In this document: positions 25,756 to 35,100 of the stretch, in pieces
Layout: every line of letters begins with the position of its first letter
How positions within the stretch are numbered: position 1 is the stretch's first letter
From: Candidatus Pantoea deserta
Lineage (GTDB): Bacteria; Pseudomonadota; Gammaproteobacteria; Enterobacterales; Enterobacteriaceae
Direction of reading: 5' to 3'
Assembly: GCF_003813865.1 (NCBI RefSeq)
Contig: NZ_RMVG01000009.1
Location: forward strand, 62,001 to 126,000
DNA length: 64,000 nt
The notes under the pieces: generated by a model
Told to the model about the DNA's origin: nothing
The model's database searches: none
The model's input: only the letters and a program-made list of their open reading frames with translations
Position numbers and translations under genes: made by a program

Positions 25756-25818
25756 TATCCTCGTCTGGAGATAAACCGGAATTTATACCTGCAAGGGGAT
25801 AAAGTAAGATTTATCCCC
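25756..25818 (-). promoter_or_regulatory. Paired HipB-type operators
   Basis: Two inverted repeats of the form GATAAA-N6-TTTATN lie upstream of hipB: GGAGATAAA-N6-TTTATACCT at 25767-25790 and GGGGATAAA-N6-TTTATCCCC at 25795-25818 (perfect 9-bp arms), centres 28 bp apart. A TATCC-N8-AGATA element at 25756-25773 also resembles the E. coli HipB site TATCC-N8-GGATA. The distal palindrome may double as terminator of the convergent-side lipoprotein gene. Confidence 0.65.
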
Positions 25819-25831
25819 ACCAGCGGATATT

Positions 25832-27157
25832 TTAGTTTCCCCAGCGCTGCTGCAAATAGTTAACCGCCTGCTGCGTCTGCGGCTGATTAAGGTAATCTTC
25901 GCGGAACAGGATGGTCCCCTCGATGCCGGAGGTCGCCTCGTTCAGATCGAGCTGCCTTTTCAGCTCCGGCACGCCGCTCTGCACCGTCCAGTCAGGTTCC
26001 GTGCGCGACGGCTCGCCGACTTTATACAGCGCCACGCCGATATAGAGGCGCGTATGGGTGGGTTTCACCACGTCCGCCCACCAGCGCGCCAGCACATCAT
26101 AGCGTGCGGCCTCGCGCGCAAAAGGCCAGTAGAGCTGCGGCGCAATGTAGTCGAGCAAACCCTGCTGCACCCAGCGGCGGGTGTCAGCAAACGCCTCGTC
26201 ATAGGCCGCCGCGCCGCGCGTATCGGAACCCGCCGCATCGTGCGACAGGTTGCGCCAGACGCCAGCCGGACTGACGCCAAACGCCACCTGCGGTTTAAGC
26301 TGTTTAATGGTGCGTGAAACCTGCTCGATCAGCTGCTGCGTATTGTGTCGTCGCCAGTCGGCTTTGGAGGCAAAGCCCTGACCGTATGTGCGAAAGGTCT
26401 GCGCATCGTTAAGCGGCGAGTCCGCCGTTTCCGCGTAGAAGTAATCATCAAACTGCACGCCGTCGACAGGGTAGCGCGTCACCACTTCCGCCACGATGCT
26501 GGTGATCCAGTCCCGCGCATCGGGAATGCCGGGGTCGACCACCAGGCGATCGCCTGCCGTGCGTATCCAGTCGCGGTGCAGCACATAAACGCTGGCCGGA
26601 TGCAGCGTCAGGGTGCGGTTAAGCGCCGCGAGGGTAGCGGGTCGGGTATTAACGGCCACGCGGTAGGGGTTGAGCCAGGCGTGAACCTTCATGCCGCGCT
26701 TGTGCGCCTCATCCAGCATAAAGGCCAGCGGATCGTAGCCGGGATCGGCGCCGATAGTGCCGGTCAGCATATCGGACCAGGGCAGAATATCTGAGCGCCA
26801 GAGCGCAGTGCCGTCCGGTTTGACCTGAAAAAAGACGGTATTAATACCGAGACGTTGCAGCTTGTCGAGTTTGTCGATCAGCGCCTGCTTTTGCAGGCTG
26901 ATGCGCTGAGCGGCGCTGCTGAGGTTAACGGAGTTAACCGGCGGCCAGTCGAGGCGTGACACCGTCGCCAGCCAGACGCCGCGCACCGGCTGCTGAGCAG
27001 CGGTCGGCGTAGTGGGTTGCGGCGGCGGCGTCACGGCGGGAAAGGGCGTGACCAGGGATTTCGGCGGCTCAGAGGCGCAGCCCGCCAGCAGCAGCGCGGC
27101 GGCCAGCAGCAGCCTGTTGCGCGCGGCGCAGAAGAAACGGGTGGAACTGTTGATGAT
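25832..27157 (-). CDS. GHL10-family glycoside hydrolase-like lipoprotein (DigH/YddW-like)
   Basis: The body begins RGVWLATVSRLDWPPVNS and continues with GINTVFFQVKPDGTALWRSDILPWS, KVHAWLNPYRVA, HRDWIRTAGDRLVVDPGIPDARDWI, YPVDGVQFDDYFYAE and DYIAPQLYWPFAR: a GHL10 TIM barrel as in DigH, which trims denuded peptidoglycan glycans. The ORF extends upstream of the first usable GTG (27034) through a clear lipoprotein signal, LLLAGCAS, preceded by RFFCAARNRLLLAAA. No ATG, GTG or TTG precedes that signal in frame: the codon after AAGGGAG is ATC (27157 or 27154). So this is either a rare AUC start or a mutated ATG. The lipobox argues strongly that the long form is real. Confidence 0.85.
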   Translation of the reverse strand: MINSSTRFFCAARNRLLLAAALLLAGCASEPPKSLVTPFPAVTPPPQPTTPTAAQQPVRGVWLATVSRLDWPPVNSVNLSSAAQRISLQKQALIDKLDKLQRLGINTVFFQVKPDGTALWRSDILPWSDMLTGTIGADPGYDPLAFMLDEAHKRGMKVHAWLNPYRVAVNTRPATLAALNRTLTLHPASVYVLHRDWIRTAGDRLVVDPGIPDARDWITSIVAEVVTRYPVDGVQFDDYFYAETADSPLNDAQTFRTYGQGFASKADWRRHNTQQLIEQVSRTIKQLKPQVAFGVSPAGVWRNLSHDAAGSDTRGAAAYDEAFADTRRWVQQGLLDYIAPQLYWPFAREAARYDVLARWWADVVKPTHTRLYIGVALYKVGEPSRTEPDWTVQSGVPELKRQLDLNEATSGIEGTILFREDYLNQPQTQQAVNYLQQRWGN

Positions 27158-27608
27158 AAACTCCCTTTCATTTGCTCACTATCCGGAGCAGATCATTCTC
27201 TGGTTATCTGCATTCAAGTCAATAGCGAGTCCTGGGGCTTGCGCAGCATGACTTCCGCTCAGACGACCGGAACGGAGACGGGTATCGAGCAAAGCCTGAT
27301 AAACAGGGCGGCCAGCGCCGCGAAATTTAGTCATATTTTTCGCTTAACAGATGAGGGTACGGATGGGAACAAGGAAGGGAGTGTAATCAGGAGCCAATAT
27401 CACCGAGGCGAAGACTATCCGCCGTGGATCCTTTCGACTAGCTGAGTCAGGCCTGGGCAGGTTGAATACAGCAATAAGCCGTCGTTCTTAGCGGCCTCAC
27501 TGACGGCAGCTCAGCGCCGGCACAGAAGATTACCCTTTTACTGACAGTGAACTGAAACATGCTTATGCTGGCTTACCCTCTGCGACAGGCCGCTGAAGAG
27601 ATCCTTTT
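27158..27608. other. Intergenic region before the fosA pseudogene
   Basis: About 450 bp. I find no convincing gene or RNA here; short ORFs overlap the 5' end of the lipoprotein gene only. Confidence 0.4.
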
Positions 27609-28019
27609 ATGCTGACCGGACTAAACCACATCACCCTTGCCGTCAGTAACCTTTCAAGAAGTTTTGATTTCTACGTCAACATACTCAGGTTTACCCCTGA
27701 AGCCCGATGGACTGGTGGCGCTTAGCTGAGCCTGGGTAACCTGTGGCTGTGTCTTTCTGTTGATCGTGTCGCTACGCCAGCGGACTACACCCACTACGCA
27801 TTCAGTATCCGCAGCGAAGATTTCGATGTGTTCGCTGAGCGTCTGAAATCATTGGGCGTAACAGAATGGAAAGTTAACAAGAGCGAAGGGAAATCTGTCT
27901 ATTTTCTGGACCCGGATGGACATAAACTGGAAATCCACGACGGAGATTTAAAAAGTCGCCTCAGCGCATGCAGAGAGCACCCCTATGAAAATATGCAGTT
28001 TTCTAATTCCCGCTACTGA
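27609..28019 (+). pseudogene. fosA: fosA pseudogene: fosfomycin glutathione transferase with one internal stop
   Basis: Reading one frame from ATG 27609 gives [15 protein letters not shown] through [16 protein letters not shown], the full length of a FosA enzyme (136 codons), which adds glutathione to fosfomycin. The metal ligands are all there: H7, H62 (DYTHYAF) and E108 (HKLEIH), along with [17 protein letters not shown]. The single defect is codon 39, TAG at 27723-27725, where FosA proteins have Tyr (GAYLELGSLWLCL-like context; here [16 protein letters not shown]). One base change (TAC or TAT to TAG) explains it; there is no frameshift. A product from a later ATG (27828) would lack the first half and H7. 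Could be a recent mutation, suppressible, or a sequencing error. Confidence 0.9.
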
Positions 28020-28259
28020 AACCGCACAGGGAACGGGGTAAACAGCGCCAGGGGCTAAGGTCAGCACAGGGACGCCGCACGGCTCGCCTGGCTATCGCCA
28101 GCAGCATAATTCTCAAGGGTACAGAGCAGCCTTTTCATTCTCCCTTCGCACTGATAGTCATTATGCGCGCCGTGTTTTTCGTAAAAAGCCTGCTTTCAGG
28201 CCCGATGCCGGAAGCTGACGCGCAATGTCCCGGCGATATTAAGCGATGCCGAGGATGCC

Positions 28260-29180
28260 TCAATGCGATGAAACAAATAGCGAGGCTGGCTGCGCAGGCG
28301 GAACGGCAAAGTGACGCTGCATGCGTTTTATCTCTTCTGCCGGCGGCAGACCAAACAGGCGCTTAAACTCGCGATTAAACTGCGACGGACTTTCATAGCC
28401 CACGGCGTAGCTTGCGGCGGCGGCGGTGATCTGCTGGCGTACCATCAGCATGCGCGCCTGGTGCAGGCGCACCGACTTTACATACTGCATCGGCGGCATC
28501 TTAGTGATGGCTTTGAAGTGGAGATGAAATGTCGGAACGCTCATTCCGGCTTCCATCGCCAGTTGCGTTAGCGTTAGCGGCTCCGCATAAGTGGCATGGA
28601 TGCGCTGCAACGCTTTGCCAATTTTGCCGAACTGCCCCTGTAGGGCCAGCGCAGCCCGCATCGCATGGCCCTGTGCGCCCGTCAATATGCGAAAATAAAG
28701 CTCGCGCACTCGCCCAGGGCCGAGGATCGCCGCCTCCAGCGGGTCATTCAGGACGTCAAGCAGCCGCAGCACGGCGGTTTTTATTTTGTCATCCATTGGA
28801 CTCGACATCATGCTTTGCGGCGCGGCGGGAGGATGCGGGGCGTCATGCTGTTCAATCTGAAGCATCAGCTCAGCGGCAAGCTGAAAATCCAGATGCATAT
28901 AAATAGCGAGCAACGGATGCTCTGCCGACGCGTCGGTTTCCATAACAAAGGGTACCGGTACCGAAACTGCCAGGTAGTGCTGCTCATCATATAAGTAGAT
29001 CTGCTGACCGAAGTAGCCGCGTTTGCTGCCCTGGCAGACAATTACGATACCTGGGTCGTAAAGCACAGGCGTTCTGGCAAGCGGGCGATCGGCGCGCAGA
29101 ATTCGCACATCAGGCAACGCCGTCAGGTTGTATCCCTCCTGCGGCGCAAGGGCTTTCACCAGAGCAATCATTCCGGACAT
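28260..29180 (-). CDS. AraC-family transcriptional regulator (YqhC-like)
   Basis: A 306-residue regulator. The N-terminal AraC_N cupin-type domain has PVLYDPGIVIVCQGSKRGYFGQQ and YLAVSVPVPFVMETDAS. The C-terminal double helix-turn-helix (about 200-290) has LTLTQLAMEAGMSVPTFHLHFKAITKMPPMQYVKSVRLHQAR and AVGYESPSQFNREFKRLFG. The N-terminal type is that of YqhC, which senses reactive aldehydes and activates a divergent reductase gene. Here a divergent short-chain dehydrogenase starts 103 bp away, the likely target. No other dedicated regulator is encoded within the sulfur clusters. Confidence 0.9.
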   Translation of the reverse strand: MSGMIALVKALAPQEGYNLTALPDVRILRADRPLARTPVLYDPGIVIVCQGSKRGYFGQQIYLYDEQHYLAVSVPVPFVMETDASAEHPLLAIYMHLDFQLAAELMLQIEQHDAPHPPAAPQSMMSSPMDDKIKTAVLRLLDVLNDPLEAAILGPGRVRELYFRILTGAQGHAMRAALALQGQFGKIGKALQRIHATYAEPLTLTQLAMEAGMSVPTFHLHFKAITKMPPMQYVKSVRLHQARMLMVRQQITAAAASYAVGYESPSQFNREFKRLFGLPPAEEIKRMQRHFAVPPAQPASLFVSSH

Positions 29181-29283
29181 CCCGATACCTCATAAAATCA
29201 GGCAAGAAAAAGAGAAGATACGGCCTAAAAATGCGGCAGAGAGGAGAATACCATGCAATCTTCACTGGTCATGGGAGTTATTT

Positions 29284-30117
29284 ATGTCATCTGCAAAAAC
29301 GATTTTAATCACTGGCGTCAGCAGCGGCTTTGGACGCGCGCTGGCGCAGGAAGCCCTCGCCGCCGGCCATCGGGTCATCGGAACCCTGCGTAGTCGTGAA
29401 GCGCAGCAGGCTTTCGAGGCGCTTGATGCGCAGCGCGCGGTTGGCCGACTGCTGGATGTTACGGACGTCAGGCGTATTGAGGAGGTGGTCAAAGAGATTG
29501 AATCCAGCGTCGGTCAGATTGATGTGCTGGTGAATAACGCCGGTTATGGTCATGAAGGCATACTGGAAGAGTCCCCCCTTGAAGAGATGCGCCGCCAGTT
29601 TGAGGTGAATGTGTTTGGCGCGGTGGCGATGATCAAAGCGGTACTGCCTGGCATGCGTCAGCGCCGTCGCGGGCACATTATTAATATCACCTCAATGGGC
29701 GGTTTTATTACCTTACCCGGCATCAGCTATTACTGCGGCAGTAAATTTGCGCTGGAAGGAATATCCGAGACCCTGGGCAAAGAGCTTGCGCCCTTCAATA
29801 TACCGGTTACCGCCGTGGCGCCAGGCTCATTCCGTACCGACTGGGCCGGGCGTTCAATGGTTCGTAGCGCTCGCCGCATTCCAGACTATGACTCGCTATT
29901 CGAACCCATTCGTCAGGCGCGCAAGGAAAAAAGCGGCAGACAACTGGGCGATCCCGTTAAGGCCGCCCGTGCCATGCTGGCATTGATTGAGAGCGAAAAT
30001 CCCCCTGCGCACCTGTTGTTGGGAAGCGATGCGCTAAATTTGGTGCGGCAAAAACTCGCAGCATTAGGGAAGGAGATCGAACAATGGGAAAAACTCACGC
30101 GTTCAACGGATGGCTAA
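29284..30117 (+). CDS. Short-chain dehydrogenase/reductase
   Basis: A 277-residue classical SDR. The cofactor motif is TGVSSGFG (10-17), the structural motif NNAGYG, and the catalytic residues S-x-Y-x-x-x-K occur as NITSMGGFITLPGISYYCGSKFALEG. RSREAQQAF after the second strand suggests NADP(H) preference. ATG 29284 has GGGAG 6 bp upstream; a longer in-frame reading from 29128 would run into the divergent regulator. Divergent from the AraC gene, as often seen for regulator-target pairs. Substrate unknown; the AraC type hints at a carbonyl compound. Confidence 0.88.
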   Translation: MSSAKTILITGVSSGFGRALAQEALAAGHRVIGTLRSREAQQAFEALDAQRAVGRLLDVTDVRRIEEVVKEIESSVGQIDVLVNNAGYGHEGILEESPLEEMRRQFEVNVFGAVAMIKAVLPGMRQRRRGHIINITSMGGFITLPGISYYCGSKFALEGISETLGKELAPFNIPVTAVAPGSFRTDWAGRSMVRSARRIPDYDSLFEPIRQARKEKSGRQLGDPVKAARAMLALIESENPPAHLLLGSDALNLVRQKLAALGKEIEQWEKLTRSTDG

Positions 30118-30498
30118 ACCGCGACGGGTGGCGAGAGGAAAAGCGATAGCCGATTATGGCCGGTGGCAGAAAGGGCCATTTCTTTCTGGGGGGAAGAAAA
30201 GGCTACGCCGGATTGAAGTTATGCGCCTCTTTTCATGCACGAAAAGAGCGTAACGGCTTCGCAGCGGGCTGGCGAATCAGGCATACATCGCTCAGCCCGA
30301 TGACGACGGTCAGGTTACCTGAGTGAGAAGCCGGTTGGGGCGGGAGGGAAACGAGAGAAGCAACGAATCCCACCAGCACTGAAGGGATTTTTTCATCCCG
30401 GTAATGGCCCGGCAGCGATAAGGATGGCCTTTTCACTAAGGAGAATATTAACCGTATTATCAGTGACGAGGCGCAGGCGAGAACGCCTCGTCTTTGAC
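30118..30498. other. Intergenic region with convergent terminators
   Basis: Between convergent genes; no credible ORF. A weak hairpin at 30156-30179 (ATGGCC/GGCCAT, followed by TTCTTTCT) may end the dehydrogenase transcript, and a strong one at 30465-30492 ends the opposite gene. Confidence 0.45.
30465..30492 (-). terminator. Hairpin after the sugar-binding protein gene
   Basis: GACGAGGCG at 30465-30473 pairs perfectly with CGCCTCGTC at 30484-30492, 7 bp past the stop codon on the minus strand. The T run is poor. Confidence 0.6.
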
Positions 30499-31413
30499 TT
30501 ACTGGCCCTTCTCGACGTACTTCTGCATATTCTCTTTGGTTACCAGTTCAAACGGGATCCACAGGTGAGAGTCGACCTTCTCGCCTTTAATTAACCTTTG
30601 CGCTACCTCCACCGACGCTTTTCCCTGACCGACCGCATCCTGAAACACGGTCACCTGCATTTTGTCCTGCGCCAGGGCTTTCAGTCCGTCCGGCGTGGCG
30701 TCAATGCCGCCTACCAGCACTTTCTTGTTGCTCTTCGCCAGCGCCATCGCTGCGCCAATCGCCATTTCATCATTATTGGCGGCGACAATGTCGATCTCTT
30801 CACCGTTGCCGAGCCAGTTCAGCATCAGATCCATGCCCTCATTGCGCGCATAATTAGCAGGCTGCTTCTGCACGACCTTCATGCCCGGATATTTCGCCAC
30901 CACCTGTTCCACGTCTTTGGTGCGTTGCAGTGCGCCTGCATCAGTCAGATTGCCTATCATGATCGCCACATTGCCTTTGTAACCCGCCATTTTAGCCAGC
31001 GCCTCCATCTGCAAGGTACCGGATTCCCGCTCGTCAGAACCGACAAACACCACGCCGTCCGGCAGGGTTTTATCGCCCGGCGAACGGTTCACGTAGACCA
31101 GCGGAATTTTCGCCTGCTGCGCCAGTCTGGTCAGCTGGGGCGTGCTGGCGGAGTCAACGGGATCGACGATAATGGCGTCCACGCCGGAACCGATAAAACT
31201 TTGCACCTGATCGGTCTGGCGCCCGACATCGCCTCGCGCATCCTCAAACTGCACGTCCAGTCCGCGCGCTTTGGCCTCTTTATCGATCGACTGGCGGATA
31301 ATGGTTAAAAAATTCTGATCGAAGTAAGCCATAGACACGCCGATTTTGTCAGCCAGCGCTGAGGCAGAGCTGGACAGTAGACCAAGTAACACTATCGCCT
31401 TGAGCGTCTTCAT
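30499..31413 (-). CDS. Orphan ribose-type periplasmic sugar-binding protein
   Basis: A 304-residue type I periplasmic binding protein. The signal peptide ends near SALADK. Family blocks are IGVSMAYFDQNFLTIIRQSIDKEAKARG, GRQTDQVQSFIGSGVDAIIVDPVDS, IPLVYVNRSPGD, FVGSDERESGTLQMEALA, IMIGNLTDAGALQRTKDVEQV and IDIVAANNDEMAIGAAMAL, followed by VGGIDATPDGLKAL. This is the RbsB/IbpA cluster that binds pentoses, hexoses or cyclitols. No permease or ATPase is encoded next to it, so it must pair with a transporter elsewhere or act as a chemoreceptor ligand. ATG 31413 is preferred over GTG 31416 by its GGAG spacing. Confidence 0.9.
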   Translation of the reverse strand: MKTLKAIVLLGLLSSSASALADKIGVSMAYFDQNFLTIIRQSIDKEAKARGLDVQFEDARGDVGRQTDQVQSFIGSGVDAIIVDPVDSASTPQLTRLAQQAKIPLVYVNRSPGDKTLPDGVVFVGSDERESGTLQMEALAKMAGYKGNVAIMIGNLTDAGALQRTKDVEQVVAKYPGMKVVQKQPANYARNEGMDLMLNWLGNGEEIDIVAANNDEMAIGAAMALAKSNKKVLVGGIDATPDGLKALAQDKMQVTVFQDAVGQGKASVEVAQRLIKGEKVDSHLWIPFELVTKENMQKYVEKGQ

Positions 31414-32147
31414 CACGAACTCCAGAGTAGGGTTGGGTGGAATGTTTTTTTCGTTTTAAGTTGAAATGGCTTAATGTGACCATTAGCAGCCTACGAGGCG
31501 GCCTTCAGGCTGACAATCAGCATGTTATTAATTTGCAGCCAGGCGCACACTTTGCTGGTGGGAAGGAGGGCAGAGAGTGATGTGACAGCGGTTTTGAGCA
31601 GGCACATATGAGAGAGGTTGCGCGCAGCGCCCTGTATCGCCTGATGTCCGTAGCGGGAGGCATCAGCGCCGACGCCAGTTGGCATAATGCGCAGCGCGTC
31701 CTCATAAATAAAGTAGCGTGACGCTTCAGAGCGCTATGCAAACTGACTTTATCCCAGCACAGACCGGGAAATGCAGACACGCAAACAATTAATTACCAAA
31801 TAAGACTTATTCCAGTGATAAAACAAAATGCAAGGAAAAAGTATTTATATTAAAAAGCGATAATCAGGCGGCTGCTTTTATTTAACAATAGAATAAAGTG
31901 GCAACGTTATGATTATGCAAATTTTATAATCTCATAATCGATTGCCTTACAGTGAAATTTATTTAAATATATTTTTACAGACTAAAATCATTAAGTGTTT
32001 CGCTAATTTCAAAGAGAAGCGAAGTGGCTGGCAGGGTTTAACTCTGAATAACTTTCTTTAAAAAGCAGTTAAATTAGCGGATTGCACAAACAACATGACG
32101 GGAATCGTCATACAGGCAATTTCTTTTCTCCTGGGGAGGGAAAGATT
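31414..32147. other. Long AT-rich leader region of the autotransporter gene
   Basis: About 730 bp between divergent genes. The right 400 bp are very AT-rich with runs such as ATTTATTTAAATATATTTTTA, much unlike the surrounding DNA, and would favour H-NS-type silencing. A minus-strand ORF at about 31491-31685 has no recognised family and may be a decayed gene end. Confidence 0.5.
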
Positions 32148-35100
32148 TTGTGCAAACTCAATGAAATAACGTTGTCGCTTATTGCGTCGCTGGGTGTGAT
32201 GTTTCCTGCCCTCAATGGCCTGGCAATTGAATTAAAACCCTATTCGCCTGAATTAAATGACAACCGAGTCGGGGCTTACTGCGTGCGCGACGGCACAACG
32301 CAAACCTTAAGCGGTCTGCCGCAGTTTGCGCGCGGCGCAAGCGGCAAAATCAGCGTAACGCTGAACGAACTACAGCGTACCGGCAAAATTATCAATGACG
32401 ACCTGATTAATAAGGAGCGTCTTGATCCCGGCGAGCAAAATCGCGACATCCTGATTTTTAATGCTGAGACTAATACCTTCTCGACCTATCAGGTTTACGA
32501 TAATAATCAGATCGCCAACCTGCCGGTTGTCGCGCCGGACACGGTGGTGCCGGATTACATAGACGTGAACGACGCGCAGTATATTAATGCGCGGGTAGCC
32601 TCGGTCAAACGGGGCGTGCTGAATATAAACATCGGCGATCCTGCCGCCGCGCCCGGCGCAGCCACCAATAGCTGGTCGATGGCGGCGAAGCAGAGCGCGC
32701 TTTTTACCGCGACCCGACAGGGAGAGCTAAACTGGGATTCCAGCAACCGTATCGCCTTCACCGCCGCCACGCCGCCCACTACGGGTAACCAGCTCTCGCT
32801 CACTAAAGACAGCGTGGTAACCTGGAAGGGAAACATTGCTGTTACCACCCTGGATGGCAATAGCGAAACGTTCAACGTTTCCAGCCTCAGCGATCTGCAA
32901 AACTATAACACCTGGCTGATTCGCCAGCTGGCGAGATCGAACCTGAAGCCGGACAGCTATAACAGTGAATTCAATAAAGCCTTCTCGCTGAGCGACGGCA
33001 GCGTCACTTACCTTATGAGCACGGATAATAGCGGCGATGAAATCGCGCAACAGCTGGGCGATCAGGTCGTGTTAAGCGCGGATGGTCCTGGAGCCAGCGT
33101 CGCCATTCGCAGCGGCAAAACGCTTGAGGTGATGAACAACAGCACCGCCGCAATGCGCGCCAGCAATGGCGCCGCCGCGACCGTAGACGGCAAACTCGCC
33201 AGTACCGGGCCGGTTCAGCCGCACAGCAGGGCGCTGGAATTGATCAATGGCAGTACTGGCACTAACAACGGCGTGATTAACGGCGGCTTTTTTAACAACG
33301 CCGACGGCAGTGGCGTAGACCGGGACACGCTGGGCTATATCAGCCAGGCCGTCGCTGTTCTTAACGGCAGCCAGTTCACCAACAACGGCGTTATTAACCT
33401 CTCTGCCGCGCTGGCTCCTGCATCAGTGAGCAGTCAGGCCATCTGGCTCGACAAGAGCAGCGCGGTCAACAACGGCACGATAAACGTCGGCGTGGCGGAG
33501 GTGGCAAACGCCAGCGCGATGACCGGCGTGAAACTGAGTGGTAACAGCACCTTTATCAACGGGGAACAAGGCACCCTTTATCTTGGCCGCTCGCCGCAGA
33601 ACAAAAAAACCGATGCCACCACGGATCTGGAGGTCGATCCGGCTGGCAGCGTCAGCGCCATCGATCAGAGCGGAAATTCCAGCGCGATCAATAACGGCCA
33701 TATTGTCATTGGCTCTAAGATGCAGGGCGCGGTTGGTATGCGCATTGAAGAGGGGCCTAATGCGCTGGCGATCAACAGCGGCGTGATTGACATCAACGCC
33801 GCGCTGGACACAGTCTCAGCCGAAAGTATCGGCATGCTGGCAATCAACGCCGGAAGCGGCGGACGGGTCGGCAATATCGGCGACATTAACCTCAACGGTA
33901 ATTACGCTACCGGCATTAGAGCGATCGCCCGTAACAACAGCAGCGCCAGCATCTTCTCCACCGGCTCGATCAACCTAAACGGCAACGCTAATTATAATGC
34001 CGATCAGCATAACACCGCGGTCTGGCTGCTGGGTGAAGAGGGAGGCAATGTAAAAGCGGACATCAGCGGCCCGATAAGGCTAAACGGCTATGCCGGTATC
34101 GGTATCCGGGCCGAAGGCAACGCCACGGCTAATCTGACCTCCTCAGCGGTGCCGCAAACAGGCGAGGGCTGGTTCCAGATCCATTTCCTGGCGATTGGTC
34201 AGGACGCCAGAATCAACCTGCCGGCTAACGGCAGCTATGCAACGTCAAATTACTTTTCGACGCTGTTTCGCTATCAGGATGGAGCGGATTTTGACGGCCG
34301 GGGCATGACGCTGTCACCTAAAGGCTACGGCTCCGTTGGGGTGATGGGCAGCGGCGAAGGCACCGAAATCCAGACCCATGACGCGACCATTAATATCGGT
34401 CAGCTGGCAACCGGCGTACTGGTCGAGGGCGGCGCGCAGGGCACTATTGATGCAGATACCAGGCTTAATATGACCGCGGAGAGTGCCAACGCGGCAACGG
34501 TGGATGGCAATAAACGTAAGCTGAACAGCGAATACATCGATCCGTTCGCGGCCCTGTGGACCAGTACGCTACTCACTAACCACGCTGCTGTTAACGGCGC
34601 TGCGGACTTCCAGTCGGGCCTGAAGGCGATGAATCAGGCGCAACTGGTCAATACCGGCGATCTCACCTTTAGCGGCCGGATAAGCACCGCCATTGAGGCT
34701 TACAGCGGCGCAAAAGTCATGAACAGCGGCGACGTAACCGTGGCGCGCGGCGGCACCGGGATTCGCGCCTATGGCTATTACTATACCCTTGAGTTAACTG
34801 AGCCAACGCTGGTCACGAACGTTGGCACGCTCAATATTTACGGCGGAACAGGCGTCGGAACGTCGCCCACTTACGGCATACTGGCCTCCGACACGGTCAC
34901 GCGGGTTAATCAGAACGGGACCATCAATCTGTACGGGGATAAGGTTGTGGGCGCGCAAGCCTTAACAGGCGCAACGATTAATCTGGGGCCAGACAGCAAA
35001 GTTGTGTTCCACGGCCCAGGTCAAACGGGTTATCAGGCCGAGGAGCTCGATTCAGCCCTGGTCAGCCGCGCCAGCAGCAACGATGTCAGCACCGCGGGTT

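Noticed and set aside
27158..27608. Insertion-sequence remnant next to the fosA pseudogene
   Set aside because: No terminal inverted repeats or transposase fragments could be recognised.
31491..31685. Minus-strand 64-codon ORF upstream of the autotransporter
   Set aside because: No family resemblance, no ribosome binding site I could trust, and it lies in a probable promoter region. It may be a decayed gene end.
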